Source: JBJHDF01 sp050486405 (GTDB lineage Bacteria; Pseudomonadota; Gammaproteobacteria; Pseudomonadales; Cellvibrionaceae). Taken from it: 64,000 bases of DNA. A program made the position numbers and the translations under genes. The stretch is from positions 1-64,000 of the forward strand of contig JBJHDF010000021.1 in the NCBI GenBank assembly GCA_050486405.1. Reading direction: 5' to 3'. The notes under the pieces are model-generated. The model was not told where the DNA came from. It searched no databases and saw only the letters and a program-made list of their open reading frames with translations. Each line of letters opens with the position of its first letter. The first letter of the stretch is position 1. Of the stretch, positions 55,853 to 64,000 are shown one piece after another.

Positions 55853-57226
55853 ATGAAACAGTTGTCTTTCACGGCAGGCGCGCTGCGCCGCCTGTTGTTT
55901 GTCACCGCCCTGCTGATCGGCGCCAACGCCAACGCCATCGGGCAGCCGGAAAAGGAAGATTTACGCTTCGGCTTCATCAAACTCACCGATATGGTGCCCC
56001 TGGCCATCGCCTACGAGCGCGGCTATTTTGAAGACGAAGGCCTGTTTGTCTCCCTTGAGGCTCAGGCAAACTGGCGCGTACTGCTGGACCGGGTGATCAG
56101 CGGCGAGCTGGATGGCGCTCATATGCTGGCCGGTCAGCCACTGGGTGCCACCATCGGTTTCGGCACCGAAGCACACGTGGTCACCGCCTTTACCATGGAT
56201 CTGAACGGTAACGCCTGTACCGTTTCCAACGAAGTCTGGGAAGCGATGAAACCGCAGTTGGCAATGGCCGACGGCAAACCCGTTCATCCCATTCCCGCCA
56301 GCGCCCTGAAGCCGGTGATCGAATCCTTCAACGACGCTGGCGAAGCCTTCCGACTTGGCATGGTGTTCCCGGTGTCCACCCACAACTATGAGTTGCGCTA
56401 CTGGCTCGCCGCCAGCGGCATACACCCGGGCCTCTACGCGCCCCAGCGCGGTGACAATGCCGGTCAGATCGATGCCGACGTACTGATTTCCGTCACGCCG
56501 CCCCCGCAGATGCCCGCCACTCTGGAATCCGGCACCATTCACGGCTATTGCGTCGGCGAGCCCTGGAACCAGCAGGCGGTGTTTCGCGGCATAGGCGTAC
56601 CGGTAATTACCGATTACGACATCCGCAACAACATTGCCGAAAAGGTGTTCGGCGTGAGCAACGAATGGGCGGAAGCTAACCCCAATACTCATGTGCGCGT
56701 GGTCAAGGCGTTGATTCGCGCCGGCAAGTGGCTGGACGAAAACAACAACGCCAATCGCCAGGAAGCAGCGCGCATCATCTCCCGACCCCACTACGTGGGT
56801 GCGGATTACGAAGTCATTGCCAACAGCATGACCGGCATTTTCGAGTTCGAAAAAGGCGATGTGCGCGAGGCGCCGGATTTCAACGTGTTCTTCCGCTACC
56901 ACGCCACCTACCCCTACTATTCGGATGCCATCTGGTATCTGACCCAGATGCGCCGCTGGGGTCAGATACCCGAAGCGAAGCCCGACAGTTGGTATATGGA
57001 TATGGCGAAAAAAGTTTTCCTGCCGGACGTTTACCAGCAGGCCGCCAAGGCACTCATCGCCGAAGGCAAGATGTCGGCGGCGGATTTTCCGGACTTTGAC
57101 ACCGAAACTGGCATTCGCAGCAAGGATCACACGACTTTTATTGACGGCATCATTTTTGACGCTAACAAACCAAATGCCTACCTCGAACAATTTGCCATTG
57201 GTCTGAAAGGGGAGCAGAAACCCTGA
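55853..57226 (+). CDS. nrtA: Nitrate/bicarbonate-type ABC importer, substrate-binding protein (NrtA/CmpA family)
   Basis: 457 residues, signal peptide 1-28 (RRLLFVTALLIGANANA), then LRFGFIKLTDMVPLAIAYERGYFEDEGLFVSLE, AGQPLGATIGFGT, and FPVSTHNYELRYWLAASGIHP, all conserved in NrtA. YCVGEPWNQQAVF and TGIFEFEKGD are also typical. No lipobox Cys follows the signal, so it is a free periplasmic protein. GGAG ribosome site 8 bp before ATG 55853. First of three genes; nitrate is the likeliest ligand, but no nitrate reductase is in the window. Confidence 0.88.
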   Translation: MKQLSFTAGALRRLLFVTALLIGANANAIGQPEKEDLRFGFIKLTDMVPLAIAYERGYFEDEGLFVSLEAQANWRVLLDRVISGELDGAHMLAGQPLGATIGFGTEAHVVTAFTMDLNGNACTVSNEVWEAMKPQLAMADGKPVHPIPASALKPVIESFNDAGEAFRLGMVFPVSTHNYELRYWLAASGIHPGLYAPQRGDNAGQIDADVLISVTPPPQMPATLESGTIHGYCVGEPWNQQAVFRGIGVPVITDYDIRNNIAEKVFGVSNEWAEANPNTHVRVVKALIRAGKWLDENNNANRQEAARIISRPHYVGADYEVIANSMTGIFEFEKGDVREAPDFNVFFRYHATYPYYSDAIWYLTQMRRWGQIPEAKPDSWYMDMAKKVFLPDVYQQAAKALIAEGKMSAADFPDFDTETGIRSKDHTTFIDGIIFDANKPNAYLEQFAIGLKGEQKP

Positions 57227-57291
57227 CAGATGGCGGGCAACCGAACAAGGATCGGTTGCCCGTCAGCAGGCCCAGCCAGGAGTAGCAACAA

Positions 57292-58287
57292 ATGAGCACT
57301 GTGAACAACACTATCGTCACCCTGAAAAAACTGCCGCAAATACGCTGGTCGCCGGTGAAAACCCGCAACCTGATCGTATCGGCGCTGACACCCGTACTGG
57401 GACTGCTGGCCTTCCTGGCGCTGTGGCACATCGGCGCCCAGCAGGTCAACACCTCGCTCGGTACCTTTCCCGGCCCGCAGGAAGTGTACGAGCAGTGGTC
57501 CAACCTCATGGAGGAGCACCGCACCGAACGCGCCCGCGCGGCCGCCTTTTACGAGCGGCAACAGGCGCGCAACGCCGAGATACTCGCCCAGGACCCCAAC
57601 GCCGAAGTGCGCTGGCGGGAATTTAGCGGTCGGCCCACCTTTATCGACCAGATCAAAACCAGCCTCTGGACCGTGATGGCCGGCTTTATACTCGCCGCGC
57701 TGATCGCCGTGCCTTTAGGAATTGTCATTGGTCTGAGCCAAACCCTGTATCGCGCGCTCAACCCGGTGATTCAGGTATTCAAACCGGTATCGCCCCTGGC
57801 CTGGCTGCCGCTGGTGACGCTGGTGGTCAGCGCGGTGTATGTCAGCAGCGACCCCATGTTCACCCGCTCGTTTCTGGTGTCCATGATTACCGTCACCCTC
57901 TGCGCCCTCTGGCCCACACTGATCAACACGGCGGTGGGCGTAACCAGTGTCAGCAAGGATCTGCAGAACGTCAGCAGCGTATTGCGTCTGGGCTGGTTTC
58001 GTCATGTAAAAACCATCGTATTGCCGTCCGCCATCCCCATGATTTTCACCGGCCTGCGCCTGTCACTGGGCATCGCCTGGATGGTGCTGATCGCGGCGGA
58101 AATGCTGGCACAGAATCCGGGGCTGGGGAAATTCGTCTGGGATGAGTTCCAGAACGGTTCCTCCAGTTCACTCGGGCGCATCTGCGTTGCCGTACTGACC
58201 ATTGGTTTTATCGGATTCATGCTGGACCGGGCCATGCTGATGCTGCAAAAGCTGTTCAGCTGGGACAAGTCAGCGGTTTTGCGCTAA
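57292..58287 (+). CDS. nrtB: Nitrate-type ABC importer, permease (NrtB)
   Basis: 331 residues with six membrane helices. The family's cytosolic loop is NVSSVLRLGWFRHVKTIVLPSAIPMIFTGLRLSLGIAWMVLIAAEML. There is an unusually long N-terminal soluble insert (about residues 65-115: VNTSLGTFPGPQEVYEQW..FYERQQARNAEILAQDPNAEVRWR) between helices 1 and 2, as in proteobacterial NrtB. Lies 65 bp after nrtA. Confidence 0.9.
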   Translation: MSTVNNTIVTLKKLPQIRWSPVKTRNLIVSALTPVLGLLAFLALWHIGAQQVNTSLGTFPGPQEVYEQWSNLMEEHRTERARAAAFYERQQARNAEILAQDPNAEVRWREFSGRPTFIDQIKTSLWTVMAGFILAALIAVPLGIVIGLSQTLYRALNPVIQVFKPVSPLAWLPLVTLVVSAVYVSSDPMFTRSFLVSMITVTLCALWPTLINTAVGVTSVSKDLQNVSSVLRLGWFRHVKTIVLPSAIPMIFTGLRLSLGIAWMVLIAAEMLAQNPGLGKFVWDEFQNGSSSSLGRICVAVLTIGFIGFMLDRAMLMLQKLFSWDKSAVLR

Positions 58288-58304
58288 TCATCGAGGAGTC
58301 TGTC

Positions 58305-59156
58305 ATGAGCAAAGTACATCTGGAACTGAGCGACGTCGGCATCGAGTTCCCGACACCCAACGGGCCTTTCTGCGCCCTGCAGGGCTTCAACCTGAAAATC
58401 ACCAAGGGTGAATTCGTATCACTGATTGGGCATTCCGGCTGCGGCAAATCCACAGTACTGAATATTGTTGCCGGCCTGCACAAGGCCACCACTGGCGGCG
58501 TGGTTCTCAACGGCCGCGAAGTGGTAGAGCCGGGCCCGGAGCGGGCCGTGGTTTTTCAGAACCATTCCCTGCTGCCCTGGCTCACCGCCTATCAGAACGT
58601 GGAACTGGCCGTGCGTCAGGTTTTCGGTCGGCGCAAGAGCCGGGCGGAAATGCGCCAGTGGATCGAACACAATCTCGAGCTGGTGCAGATGACCCACGCC
58701 ATGGACAAAAAGCCCGACGAGATTTCCGGCGGCATGAAGCAGCGTGTCGGTATTGCCCGGGCCCTGGCCATGCAACCGGAAGTGCTGCTGATGGACGAGC
58801 CCTTCGGCGCACTGGACGCGCTGACCCGCGCCCACCTGCAGGACTCACTGATGGAAATTCACAGTTCTCTGGGCAATACCGTGATCATGATCACCCACGA
58901 TGTGGACGAAGCTGTCTTGCTGTCCGATCGCGTGGTCATGATGACCAACGGTCCCGCCGCTACCGTGGGTGAAATTCTCGAAGTCAATCTCGAGCGGCCC
59001 CGTCAGCGTCTTGAGCTCGCCGACAGCGATGCCTACAACAAGTATCGCAGCGCCGTACTGCGCTTCCTGTACGACAAGCACAAAAAGGTCGAACCCATGA
59101 ACGCCAAACGTCCGGAAAAGAAATCCTGGATCCCTAAAATCCTCAAGGCCAGTTAG
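58305..59156 (+). CDS. Nitrate-type ABC importer, ATPase (NrtD-like)
   Basis: 283 residues. Walker A GHSGCGKST (residues 42-50), signature ISGGMKQR, Walker B LLMDEPFGALD, His in MITHDVDEAVLLSD. C-terminal tail is basic (AKRPEKKSWIPKILKAS). No fused binding domain, so NrtD- rather than NrtC-type. Last gene of the importer operon; a palindromic repeat follows at once. Confidence 0.92.
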   Translation: MSKVHLELSDVGIEFPTPNGPFCALQGFNLKITKGEFVSLIGHSGCGKSTVLNIVAGLHKATTGGVVLNGREVVEPGPERAVVFQNHSLLPWLTAYQNVELAVRQVFGRRKSRAEMRQWIEHNLELVQMTHAMDKKPDEISGGMKQRVGIARALAMQPEVLLMDEPFGALDALTRAHLQDSLMEIHSSLGNTVIMITHDVDEAVLLSDRVVMMTNGPAATVGEILEVNLERPRQRLELADSDAYNKYRSAVLRFLYDKHKKVEPMNAKRPEKKSWIPKILKAS

Positions 59157-59182
59157 AAATAGAAGCCGCCTCATACAAGTTT

Positions 59183-59336
59183 CGGAGTTCGGCACCTCCA
59201 GAGTGGCACCAGCCGGGGGCGGGGATACCGTTCCGGGACCGTACTCAGCAGGGATGCTGTGTCCGAGCCTACAGGGACGTATTTACGGCGTGTCCCGGAA
59301 CGGTATACCCGGGCGCGGCTCCCCGCGTCGAAGTCC
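59183..59336. repeat. Dispersed palindromic repeat, copy B
   Basis: Homolog of copy A at 21684-21897, shorter by 48 bases. Core arms: GGGATACCGTTCCGGGAC (59222-59239) against GTCCCGGAACGGTATACCC (59292-59310). The base pair T-A of copy A is G-C here, a compensatory change. It lies between the convergent importer ATPase and response-regulator genes, the usual setting for REP-like elements. Confidence 0.8.
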
Positions 59337-59346
59337 AAAACCCGGT

Positions 59347-59952
59347 TTACAGCCAGCCTTTTTGGCGGGCTATCCGATAGGCATCCACCCGGTTGGCCGC
59401 CTGCAATTCGCCGATCGCATCGGACAGGTAATTGCGTACCGTGCCTTCGGCCAGATGCAGGCGGTTGGAGATTTCCCGCGTGCTGCAACCCTCGCCCACC
59501 AGCGCGAGAATCTTTCGCTGCCGGCCACTCAATGGCGACGGCTCCTCCCAGGCCGACACCGCCAGGTCGGGAGCGATAACCCGCTGGCCCGAATGCACCC
59601 GACGCACGGCGTCGGCCAGTTGTTCGGCCGGGGAATCCTTGAGCAGATAACCGCGCACACCGGCATCCAGCGCCCGCCGCAAATAACCGGGTCGCGCAAA
59701 AGTGGTTACGATGATCACCCGGACATCCGGTTGGGTGCGGCGCAACTGCTCCGCCAAGTCCAGCCCGTTAAGACGAGGCATTTCTATATCAGTGATAACG
59801 ACGTCGGTTTCAATGGTCGACAGCAGATCCAGGGCCTCCTTGCCATCGACGGCGCGCCCCACAACCTGCAGGTCCGCTTCCAGTTCCAGCAGTGCTGCCA
59901 GTGCTCCCAGCACCATGCCCTGATCTTCCACGACGACAACACGAATACTCAT
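59347..59952 (-). CDS. LuxR-type response regulator (DesR/NarL-like)
   Basis: 201 residues: receiver domain 1-120 with acidic pocket VVVEDQGM, phospho-Asp in DVVITDIEMPRLNGLDLAEQL (about D54) and TFARPGYLRRALDAG; C-terminal LuxR HTH about 135-200 (LSGRQRKILALVGEGCSTREISNRLHLAEGTVRNYLSDAI). Shares one base with the kinase stop (TGATG), so strictly coupled. Target genes not known; the divergent or neighbouring gene set gives no clue. Confidence 0.9.
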   Translation of the reverse strand: MSIRVVVVEDQGMVLGALAALLELEADLQVVGRAVDGKEALDLLSTIETDVVITDIEMPRLNGLDLAEQLRRTQPDVRVIIVTTFARPGYLRRALDAGVRGYLLKDSPAEQLADAVRRVHSGQRVIAPDLAVSAWEEPSPLSGRQRKILALVGEGCSTREISNRLHLAEGTVRNYLSDAIGELQAANRVDAYRIARQKGWL

Positions 59953-61091
59953 CAGGCAGCTTCTCCGGCTTGTACCATCTCTGCTGACAAAGGAAGACGT
60001 GCGCTGACATCTGCGCGCCGATTGCCGACACTCAAGCGGCCACCAAGCGATTCAATACGCGCCCGCATACCATCCACTCCCGAGCCGTCGACGCGAATAC
60101 CGCCTACGCCGTCATCACTGATTTCCAGCAGCAACTCATTGTCGACTACTTCCAGTTGTATGCGGCAGTGTCGAGCCTGGGAGTGCCGCGCCACATTGGT
60201 AATCGCCTCGCGGATCACCAAAGCCAGCACCGCTTCGGCGCGCGGCTGCAGGGCCGGCAGAGTCACTTGCGTAGTTAATTCTATGCACGCCGCCAACAAT
60301 ACCAGCCGGGCATGCTCCAATTCCGCCTCCAGCGAGCGCTCACGGTAGCCGCCGATCGCCTCGCGGACTTCCGCCAACGCACGGCGCGCATGTTCCTCCA
60401 CGGCCCTGATTTCAGCTTCGGCTCTTTCCGGATCCGATTTCACCAGTTTTCCCGCCAGCTCACTTTTCAAAATCACCAATAGCAGGCTGTGGCCGAGGAT
60501 ATCGTGCATATCCCGGGCAATCCGCTCTCTCTCCGCCACGCGGGCCAGTTGCTCCACCTCTTTCTGGGAAAGACGCAGGGCATCCTGTTGCCGACTCCGA
60601 TCTACAAAAATGATATTGCCCGCGCCAACCACAAGGCTGAAACCCATGGCCCAAAACCAGAAGAACACCGAAGGCTGCACAAGCCAACCCCAGATTCCCG
60701 CCAGAGCGACGATTCCCAGCAACAACACCATGGCGCGACGGACAGGCCCCACCAAACAAGCAAAACTGGCGGCGTAAATAAAAAACACACTGGCATTGAC
60801 ATTGAACGGCGCCCATACCAATCCCAATGCGAGAATGGCCAAAAGGTGCATAAGTGCCTGGCGGCCTTCGTAGTGGAAAATTCGAAAGTAGAGGACAACG
60901 AAAACCGCCAGGGTGACCAGTGAAAGAACCACCTCCAGAGCGGAAGGTCGCGCCCAGAACCACGTGGCGAAGAAGAATCCCGAGTAGCACAACCACAGGT
61001 AGGGCGCCCAACCCAAGCCCGCTTTTTCTGGCAAAATGCGGCGGTGTAATCGAAATACAGGGTCGGCAATGGCGGTCCAATTGAGTGTCAT
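59952..61091 (-). CDS. DesK-like sensor histidine kinase
   Basis: 379 residues. Five or six membrane helices between about 28 and 170 (PYLWLCYSGFFFATWFW, VVLSLVTLAVFVVLYF, ALMHLLAILALGLVW, FFIYAASFACLVG, FFWFWAMGFSLVVGAG), HisKA_3 with the phospho-His in RERIARDMHDILGHSL (about H220) and HATPase with REAITNVARHSQA, DDGVGG and MRARIESLGGRLS. The fold matches the DesK group, which senses membrane fluidity, but the ligand cannot be told from sequence. Confidence 0.88.
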   Translation of the reverse strand: MTLNWTAIADPVFRLHRRILPEKAGLGWAPYLWLCYSGFFFATWFWARPSALEVVLSLVTLAVFVVLYFRIFHYEGRQALMHLLAILALGLVWAPFNVNASVFFIYAASFACLVGPVRRAMVLLLGIVALAGIWGWLVQPSVFFWFWAMGFSLVVGAGNIIFVDRSRQQDALRLSQKEVEQLARVAERERIARDMHDILGHSLLLVILKSELAGKLVKSDPERAEAEIRAVEEHARRALAEVREAIGGYRERSLEAELEHARLVLLAACIELTTQVTLPALQPRAEAVLALVIREAITNVARHSQARHCRIQLEVVDNELLLEISDDGVGGIRVDGSGVDGMRARIESLGGRLSVGNRRADVSARLPLSAEMVQAGEAA

Positions 61092-61185
61092 CGTGTCCCC
61101 CGCAAAGAGTGAGTGCTACCCAAAGTGTCAACCATGTCGGCACCCGTGTGCAGTGTCGAGGGGCAGGGGTTGCAAGTGACAAATG

Positions 61186-62454
61186 TCATTTTCCTGGACT
61201 CAGACATTGCTTTTGTTGCCGTTTGAGAAAACGCCTTTCCTGCGCCTGATCACACAGCGACAAGGCCCGGTCGTAAGCCTCCGCCGCTTCCGCATGGCGG
61301 CCCAGGCGACGACAGAAATCGGCTCGGGCGGCGTGGGCCAGGTGATAGTTCGCCAGCTCGTCACGGGTGAGCAGTTCATCCACCAGCGACAGGCCCACCT
61401 GCGGGCCATCGCGCATGGCCAGAGCCACGGCGCGGTTGAGCTCCAGTACCGGAGACGGGTTGAGTCGCAGCAACAGCTCGTAGAGACCAACGATTTCCGC
61501 CCAGTCGGTCTCTTCGGCACTGGCCGCTCCGGCATGCAAGGCGGAAATCGTCGCCTGCAGGGTATAGGGGCCGCAGTGGCCGCAGTTCATCGCCTCGCGG
61601 ATCAGCGCCTGCCCCTCTTCAATTTGCGCTCGATTCCAGCGGCTGCGATCCTGCTCTTCCAGGGTGACCAGGTCGCCGTTGGCGTCGCTGCGGGCGGCAC
61701 TGCGCGAATCGTGCAGCAACATCAGCGCCAGCAGCCCTTTGGCTTCCGGGTCTGGCAGCAGCTCCACCAGCAGACGGGCCAAGCGAATGGCCTCCTTGAT
61801 CAGCGGCCGCCGAATCAGTGTGTCCCCGGCCGAAGCGGCGTAACCCTCGTTGAACACCAGATAGATCACCTGTAGCACCGCGTCCAGCCGACCGGGCAAA
61901 TCGGCGGCGCCCGGCACCTCGTAGGGGATTCCGGCGACACGGATTTTCTTCTTCGCTCGCACTATGCGCTGAGCCAGAGTGGCGGGCGTGGTCAGAAAGG
62001 CCCGGGCAATTTCCTCGGTGGTCAGGTCGCAGACCTCGCGCAGGGTCAGGGCGATGCGCGCTTCCATGGACAGACCGGGGTGGCAACAGGTGAAAATCAA
62101 CCGCAGCCGATCGTCACCGATGCGCTGCTCGTCGTCGAAGACATCCGTCGCGATACCGCCGTGCAGCCGCTCGGCAATTTCCCCCTGGGCGGCGTCGAAG
62201 CGGGCCCGGCGCCGCAGCTGATCGATGGCCTTGAATCGCCCGGTGGACACCAACCAGGCCCGGGGGTTGTCGGGAATGCCCTCCTCGGGCCACTGGGCCA
62301 GAGCAGCGGCAAAGGCGTCGTGCAGGGCCTCTTCGGCCAGATCAAAATCCCCCAACAGGCGGATCAGCGTGGCCAGCACCCGCCGGGACTCGTCCCGGTA
62401 GACGGCGGCGATGCGTCGCTCCAGGCGAGGATCGGTTGCGAAGGCAGGGCTCAT
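61186..62454 (-). CDS. ECF sigma factor of the ECF42 type with C-terminal TPR extension
   Basis: 422 residues: sigma region 2 at the N-terminus (RRVLATLIRLLGDFDLAEEALHDAFAAALAQWP, PRAWLVSTGRFKAIDQLRRRARF), region 4 (MEARIALTLREVCDLTTEEIARAFLTTPATLAQRIVRAKKKIR), then about 230 residues of helical repeats with GYAASAGDTLIRRPLIKEAIRLARLL and VALAMRDGPQ. ECF42 members have this TPR-like tail and are normally adjacent to DGPF/YCII genes; here the only DGPF gene is 17 kb away. No anti-sigma gene nearby. It begins 71 bp before the divergent quinone-reductase-like gene. Confidence 0.9.
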   Translation of the reverse strand: MSPAFATDPRLERRIAAVYRDESRRVLATLIRLLGDFDLAEEALHDAFAAALAQWPEEGIPDNPRAWLVSTGRFKAIDQLRRRARFDAAQGEIAERLHGGIATDVFDDEQRIGDDRLRLIFTCCHPGLSMEARIALTLREVCDLTTEEIARAFLTTPATLAQRIVRAKKKIRVAGIPYEVPGAADLPGRLDAVLQVIYLVFNEGYAASAGDTLIRRPLIKEAIRLARLLVELLPDPEAKGLLALMLLHDSRSAARSDANGDLVTLEEQDRSRWNRAQIEEGQALIREAMNCGHCGPYTLQATISALHAGAASAEETDWAEIVGLYELLLRLNPSPVLELNRAVALAMRDGPQVGLSLVDELLTRDELANYHLAHAARADFCRRLGRHAEAAEAYDRALSLCDQAQERRFLKRQQKQCLSPGK

Positions 62455-62524
62455 GGGTGTTCAATAGTCCGATAACAGGTAATCGCTGATTCTAGCCCAC
62501 CTATTCCCCGGGGGAGAAATCACC

Positions 62525-63112
62525 ATGGCCAGGCGCGTACTTATCATACAGGGGCACCCTGACAACAGCCGCCAGCATCTGGGGCACGCGCTGGAGGATG
62601 CCTACGCCCAGGGCGCGCTGGACGAGGGCCATGAGGTGCGGCACATTCGCGTGGCGGACCTGGATTTCCCCCTGCTGCGCAGCAAGGAGGCCTTCGAGCA
62701 GGGCCCACTGCCACCGGTACTGGCGGACTCCCAGCGGGATATCGAGTGGTGCGACCATCTGGTGCTGATTTTCCCCCTTTGGCTGGGAGACATGCCGGCG
62801 CTGCTCAAAGGGTACTTGGAGCAGGTAGCGCGGCCCAGCTTCGCCTTCGACAAGAGCACCAAGAATCCCTTTGGCCAGAAGCGGCTATTGGGCCGCTCGG
62901 CCCGGGTGGTGGTCACCATGGGCATGCCGGCGCTGATGTACCGCTGGTACTACCGGGCACACAGCGTCAAGGCGCTGGAGCGCAATATTCTCGGCTTTGT
63001 GGGTTTCGCCCCGGTGGATGAAACCCTGATCGGCATGGCGGAAAACCTGAAACCCCAGGCGGTACAGAAGTGGCTGAGCAAATTGCGCAAACTGGGAAGG
63101 CGGGCAGAATAG
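62525..63112 (+). CDS. NAD(P)H dehydrogenase (quinone)-like flavoprotein
   Basis: 195 residues, flavodoxin-2 fold. MARRVLIIQGHPDNSRQHLGHAL binds the FMN/FAD phosphate, DHLVLIFPLWLGDMPALLKGYLEQV is the hallmark of the NQO/MdaB/KefF family. Probably a cytosolic two-electron reductase of quinones or related electrophiles. The C-terminus is basic (LSKLRKLGRRAE). Divergent from the ECF42-type sigma gene. Confidence 0.88.
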   Translation: MARRVLIIQGHPDNSRQHLGHALEDAYAQGALDEGHEVRHIRVADLDFPLLRSKEAFEQGPLPPVLADSQRDIEWCDHLVLIFPLWLGDMPALLKGYLEQVARPSFAFDKSTKNPFGQKRLLGRSARVVVTMGMPALMYRWYYRAHSVKALERNILGFVGFAPVDETLIGMAENLKPQAVQKWLSKLRKLGRRAE

Positions 63113-63139
63113 AAAAGCCCGCACCTCTCGGTACGGGCT
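63113..63139 (-). terminator. Terminator of rpmB-rpmG
   Basis: On the minus strand AGCCCG, 12-base loop, CGGGCT (63139-63116) followed by TTTT, 40 bp after the rpmG stop. Confidence 0.65.
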
Positions 63140-63178
63140 ATGTCGGAAGGAGAGGTAAAATCCCCGGGGGCGGGAGTT

Positions 63179-63334
63179 TTACTTGATCTTGCCTTCTTTA
63201 TAGACCACATGCTTGCGCACAACGGGATCAAACTTCTTGATCTCCATTTTTTCCGGCATGGTGCGCTTGTTTTTGGTAGTCGTGTAAAAGTGGCCGGTAC
63301 CGGCACTGGAGTTCAGACGGATTTTATCGCGCAT
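63179..63334 (-). CDS. rpmG: 50S ribosomal protein L33
   Basis: 51 residues read from ATG 63334 to TAA 63181-63179. RDKIRLNSSAGTGHFYTTTKN and KMEIKKFDPVVRKHVVYKE are the L33 sequence; the zinc-binding cysteines of the alternative form are absent (C-minus type). Part of the large ribosomal subunit; follows rpmB by 24 bp. Confidence 0.97.
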   Translation of the reverse strand: MRDKIRLNSSAGTGHFYTTTKNKRTMPEKMEIKKFDPVVRKHVVYKEGKIK

Positions 63335-63358
63335 GACCTCGTCTCCTGAATCAGAAAG

Positions 63359-63595
63359 TTAGACTTTTTCGCCACGGGTGCGCAAATCGGACAGTACGGC
63401 ATCGATGCCGCGCTTGTCGATCACCCGCAGGCCCTTGGAGGACACCCGCAGTTTCACGAAACGCTTTTCCGACTCTACCCAGAAACGGTGAGTGTGCAAG
63501 TTCGGCAAAAAACGACGCTTGGTGTGGTTTTTTGCGTGAGATACGTTGTTACCGGTAATGGGGCGCTTGCCGGTAACCTGACAGACCTTGGACAT
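63359..63595 (-). CDS. rpmB: 50S ribosomal protein L28
   Basis: 78 residues from ATG 63595; an upstream in-frame ATG at 63691 gives an unlike extension and is rejected. MSKVCQVTGKRPITGNNVSHAKNHTKRRF is the conserved start; RFWVESEKRFVKLRVSSKGLRVIDKRGID follows. Cys-poor form. Operon rpmB-rpmG, beside radC as in most gammaproteobacteria. Confidence 0.97.
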   Translation of the reverse strand: MSKVCQVTGKRPITGNNVSHAKNHTKRRFLPNLHTHRFWVESEKRFVKLRVSSKGLRVIDKRGIDAVLSDLRTRGEKV

Positions 63596-63809
63596 GATTG
63601 TGCCTCGTAAAATTCGGTGCGCTGAGCCCGGGAGAGCGGCAAATCCGCAGCCCGGGACAGGGTGTTCATCGGTTGTGCAACCCGCCGGCACAGGGCCTGA
63701 ATCCGGGTCAGGGCTCGGTCCGACCGCGAGCCGGCCACAAAGAGCCGCGTTTTATACCAAAACAGCCGTCCGATAGCAACGATTTCCGGTCAATTTGCCC
63801 TGTTTGTCG

Positions 63810-64000
63810 TCAGAGCAGTCCCCGCTCGGCAAAAGACACCACCTGGCCGTCGCCCACCACCATATGGTCCAGCACCCGCACCCCCACCAGATCCAGGGCC
63901 TGTTGCAGGCGCTCGGTGATGCGCCGGTCCGCCTGGCTGGGCTCGGCCACACCCGAGGGGTGATTGTGCGCCAGAATGACCGCAGCGGCGTTGTGGGCCA
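63810..64000 (-). CDS. radC: RadC family JAMM-domain protein, C-terminal part (runs off window)
   Basis: The last 63 codons before TGA at 63812-63810. HNAAAVILAHNHPSG is the JAMM metalloprotease-like motif of RadC, followed by AEPSQADRRITERLQQAL and LDHMVVGDGQVVSFAERGLL, the usual RadC end. N-terminal HhH domain lies outside. Role in DNA repair is disputed. Upstream neighbour of rpmB on the same strand, a conserved order. Confidence 0.95.
   Translation of the reverse strand, partial: AHNAAAVILAHNHPSGVAEPSQADRRITERLQQALDLVGVRVLDHMVVGDGQVVSFAERGLL

Noticed and set aside
55961..57190. 409-codon minus-strand frame
   Set aside because: Antisense to nrtA, which is strongly supported by signal peptide and NrtA motifs.

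Overview
The window looks like a marine, polysaccharide-degrading gammaproteobacterium of the Cellvibrionales type (Microbulbiferaceae/Cellvibrionaceae-like; genus not determined). Reasons: the argH / algZ-algR / hemC-hemD-hemX-hemY order is the Pseudomonas-Cellvibrio arrangement; the zapA-6S RNA-fau, ygfB-pepP-ubiH-ubiI and radC-rpmB-rpmG blocks are gammaproteobacterial; and the large secreted beta-1,3-glucanases with Ser/Gly linkers are typical of that group. Coding is dense and GC-rich in core genes, with long spurious antisense frames. A 10-N gap at 440-449 shows the source is a draft scaffold.

Layout. 1-1010: start of a YadA-like surface protein running off the left edge, an assembly gap and a poorly coding stretch. 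1011-5969: a decayed TonB-receptor cluster (receptor with a frameshift and a stop codon, 66-codon halogenase remnant, intact SapC and cupin/JmjC-like genes). 6223-8103: a methyltransferase and a membrane EAL phosphodiesterase. 8199-16477: the hem/alg/arg block and a GST. 16487-22795: a sigma-54 activator without a sensor domain and a membrane-anchored partner, divergent from a SulP / persulfide-dioxygenase-like / split YeeE operon that looks like a sulfide-sulfane-sulfur module. 22915-32801: ppsA, a hybrid kinase followed 7 bp later by class I adenylate cyclase, rpiA, ilvA. 33113-39583: a tiny membrane protein, fau-6S RNA-zapA and the ygfB-pepP-ubiH-ubiI operon. 39892-44555: a cold-shock protein, small genes, an ABC-2 exporter, a gene behind a MerR-type promoter and a DGPF/YCII protein. 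44769-55181: a beta-1,3-glucan locus. 55853-59156: a nitrate-type ABC importer behind a sigma-54-like promoter. 59347-64000: a DesKR-like two-component pair, an ECF42-like sigma factor, an NAD(P)H-quinone-reductase-like protein, rpmG, rpmB and the radC C-terminus.

The most unusual item is the 1418-residue protein at 50925-55181. One secreted polypeptide carries a GH16 glucanase, three copies of an unassigned module on Ser/Gly linkers, and a C-terminal di-heme cytochrome c of the DUF1111 type with two CxxCH sites. It lies beside a GH81 glucanase and a membrane-embedded AraC regulator, suggesting that laminarin/curdlan breakdown is physically coupled to a redox enzyme. Secondary items are the sulfide module with a recognisable activator dyad and -24/-12 promoter, and a dispersed palindromic repeat (two copies) whose stems change in a compensatory way.
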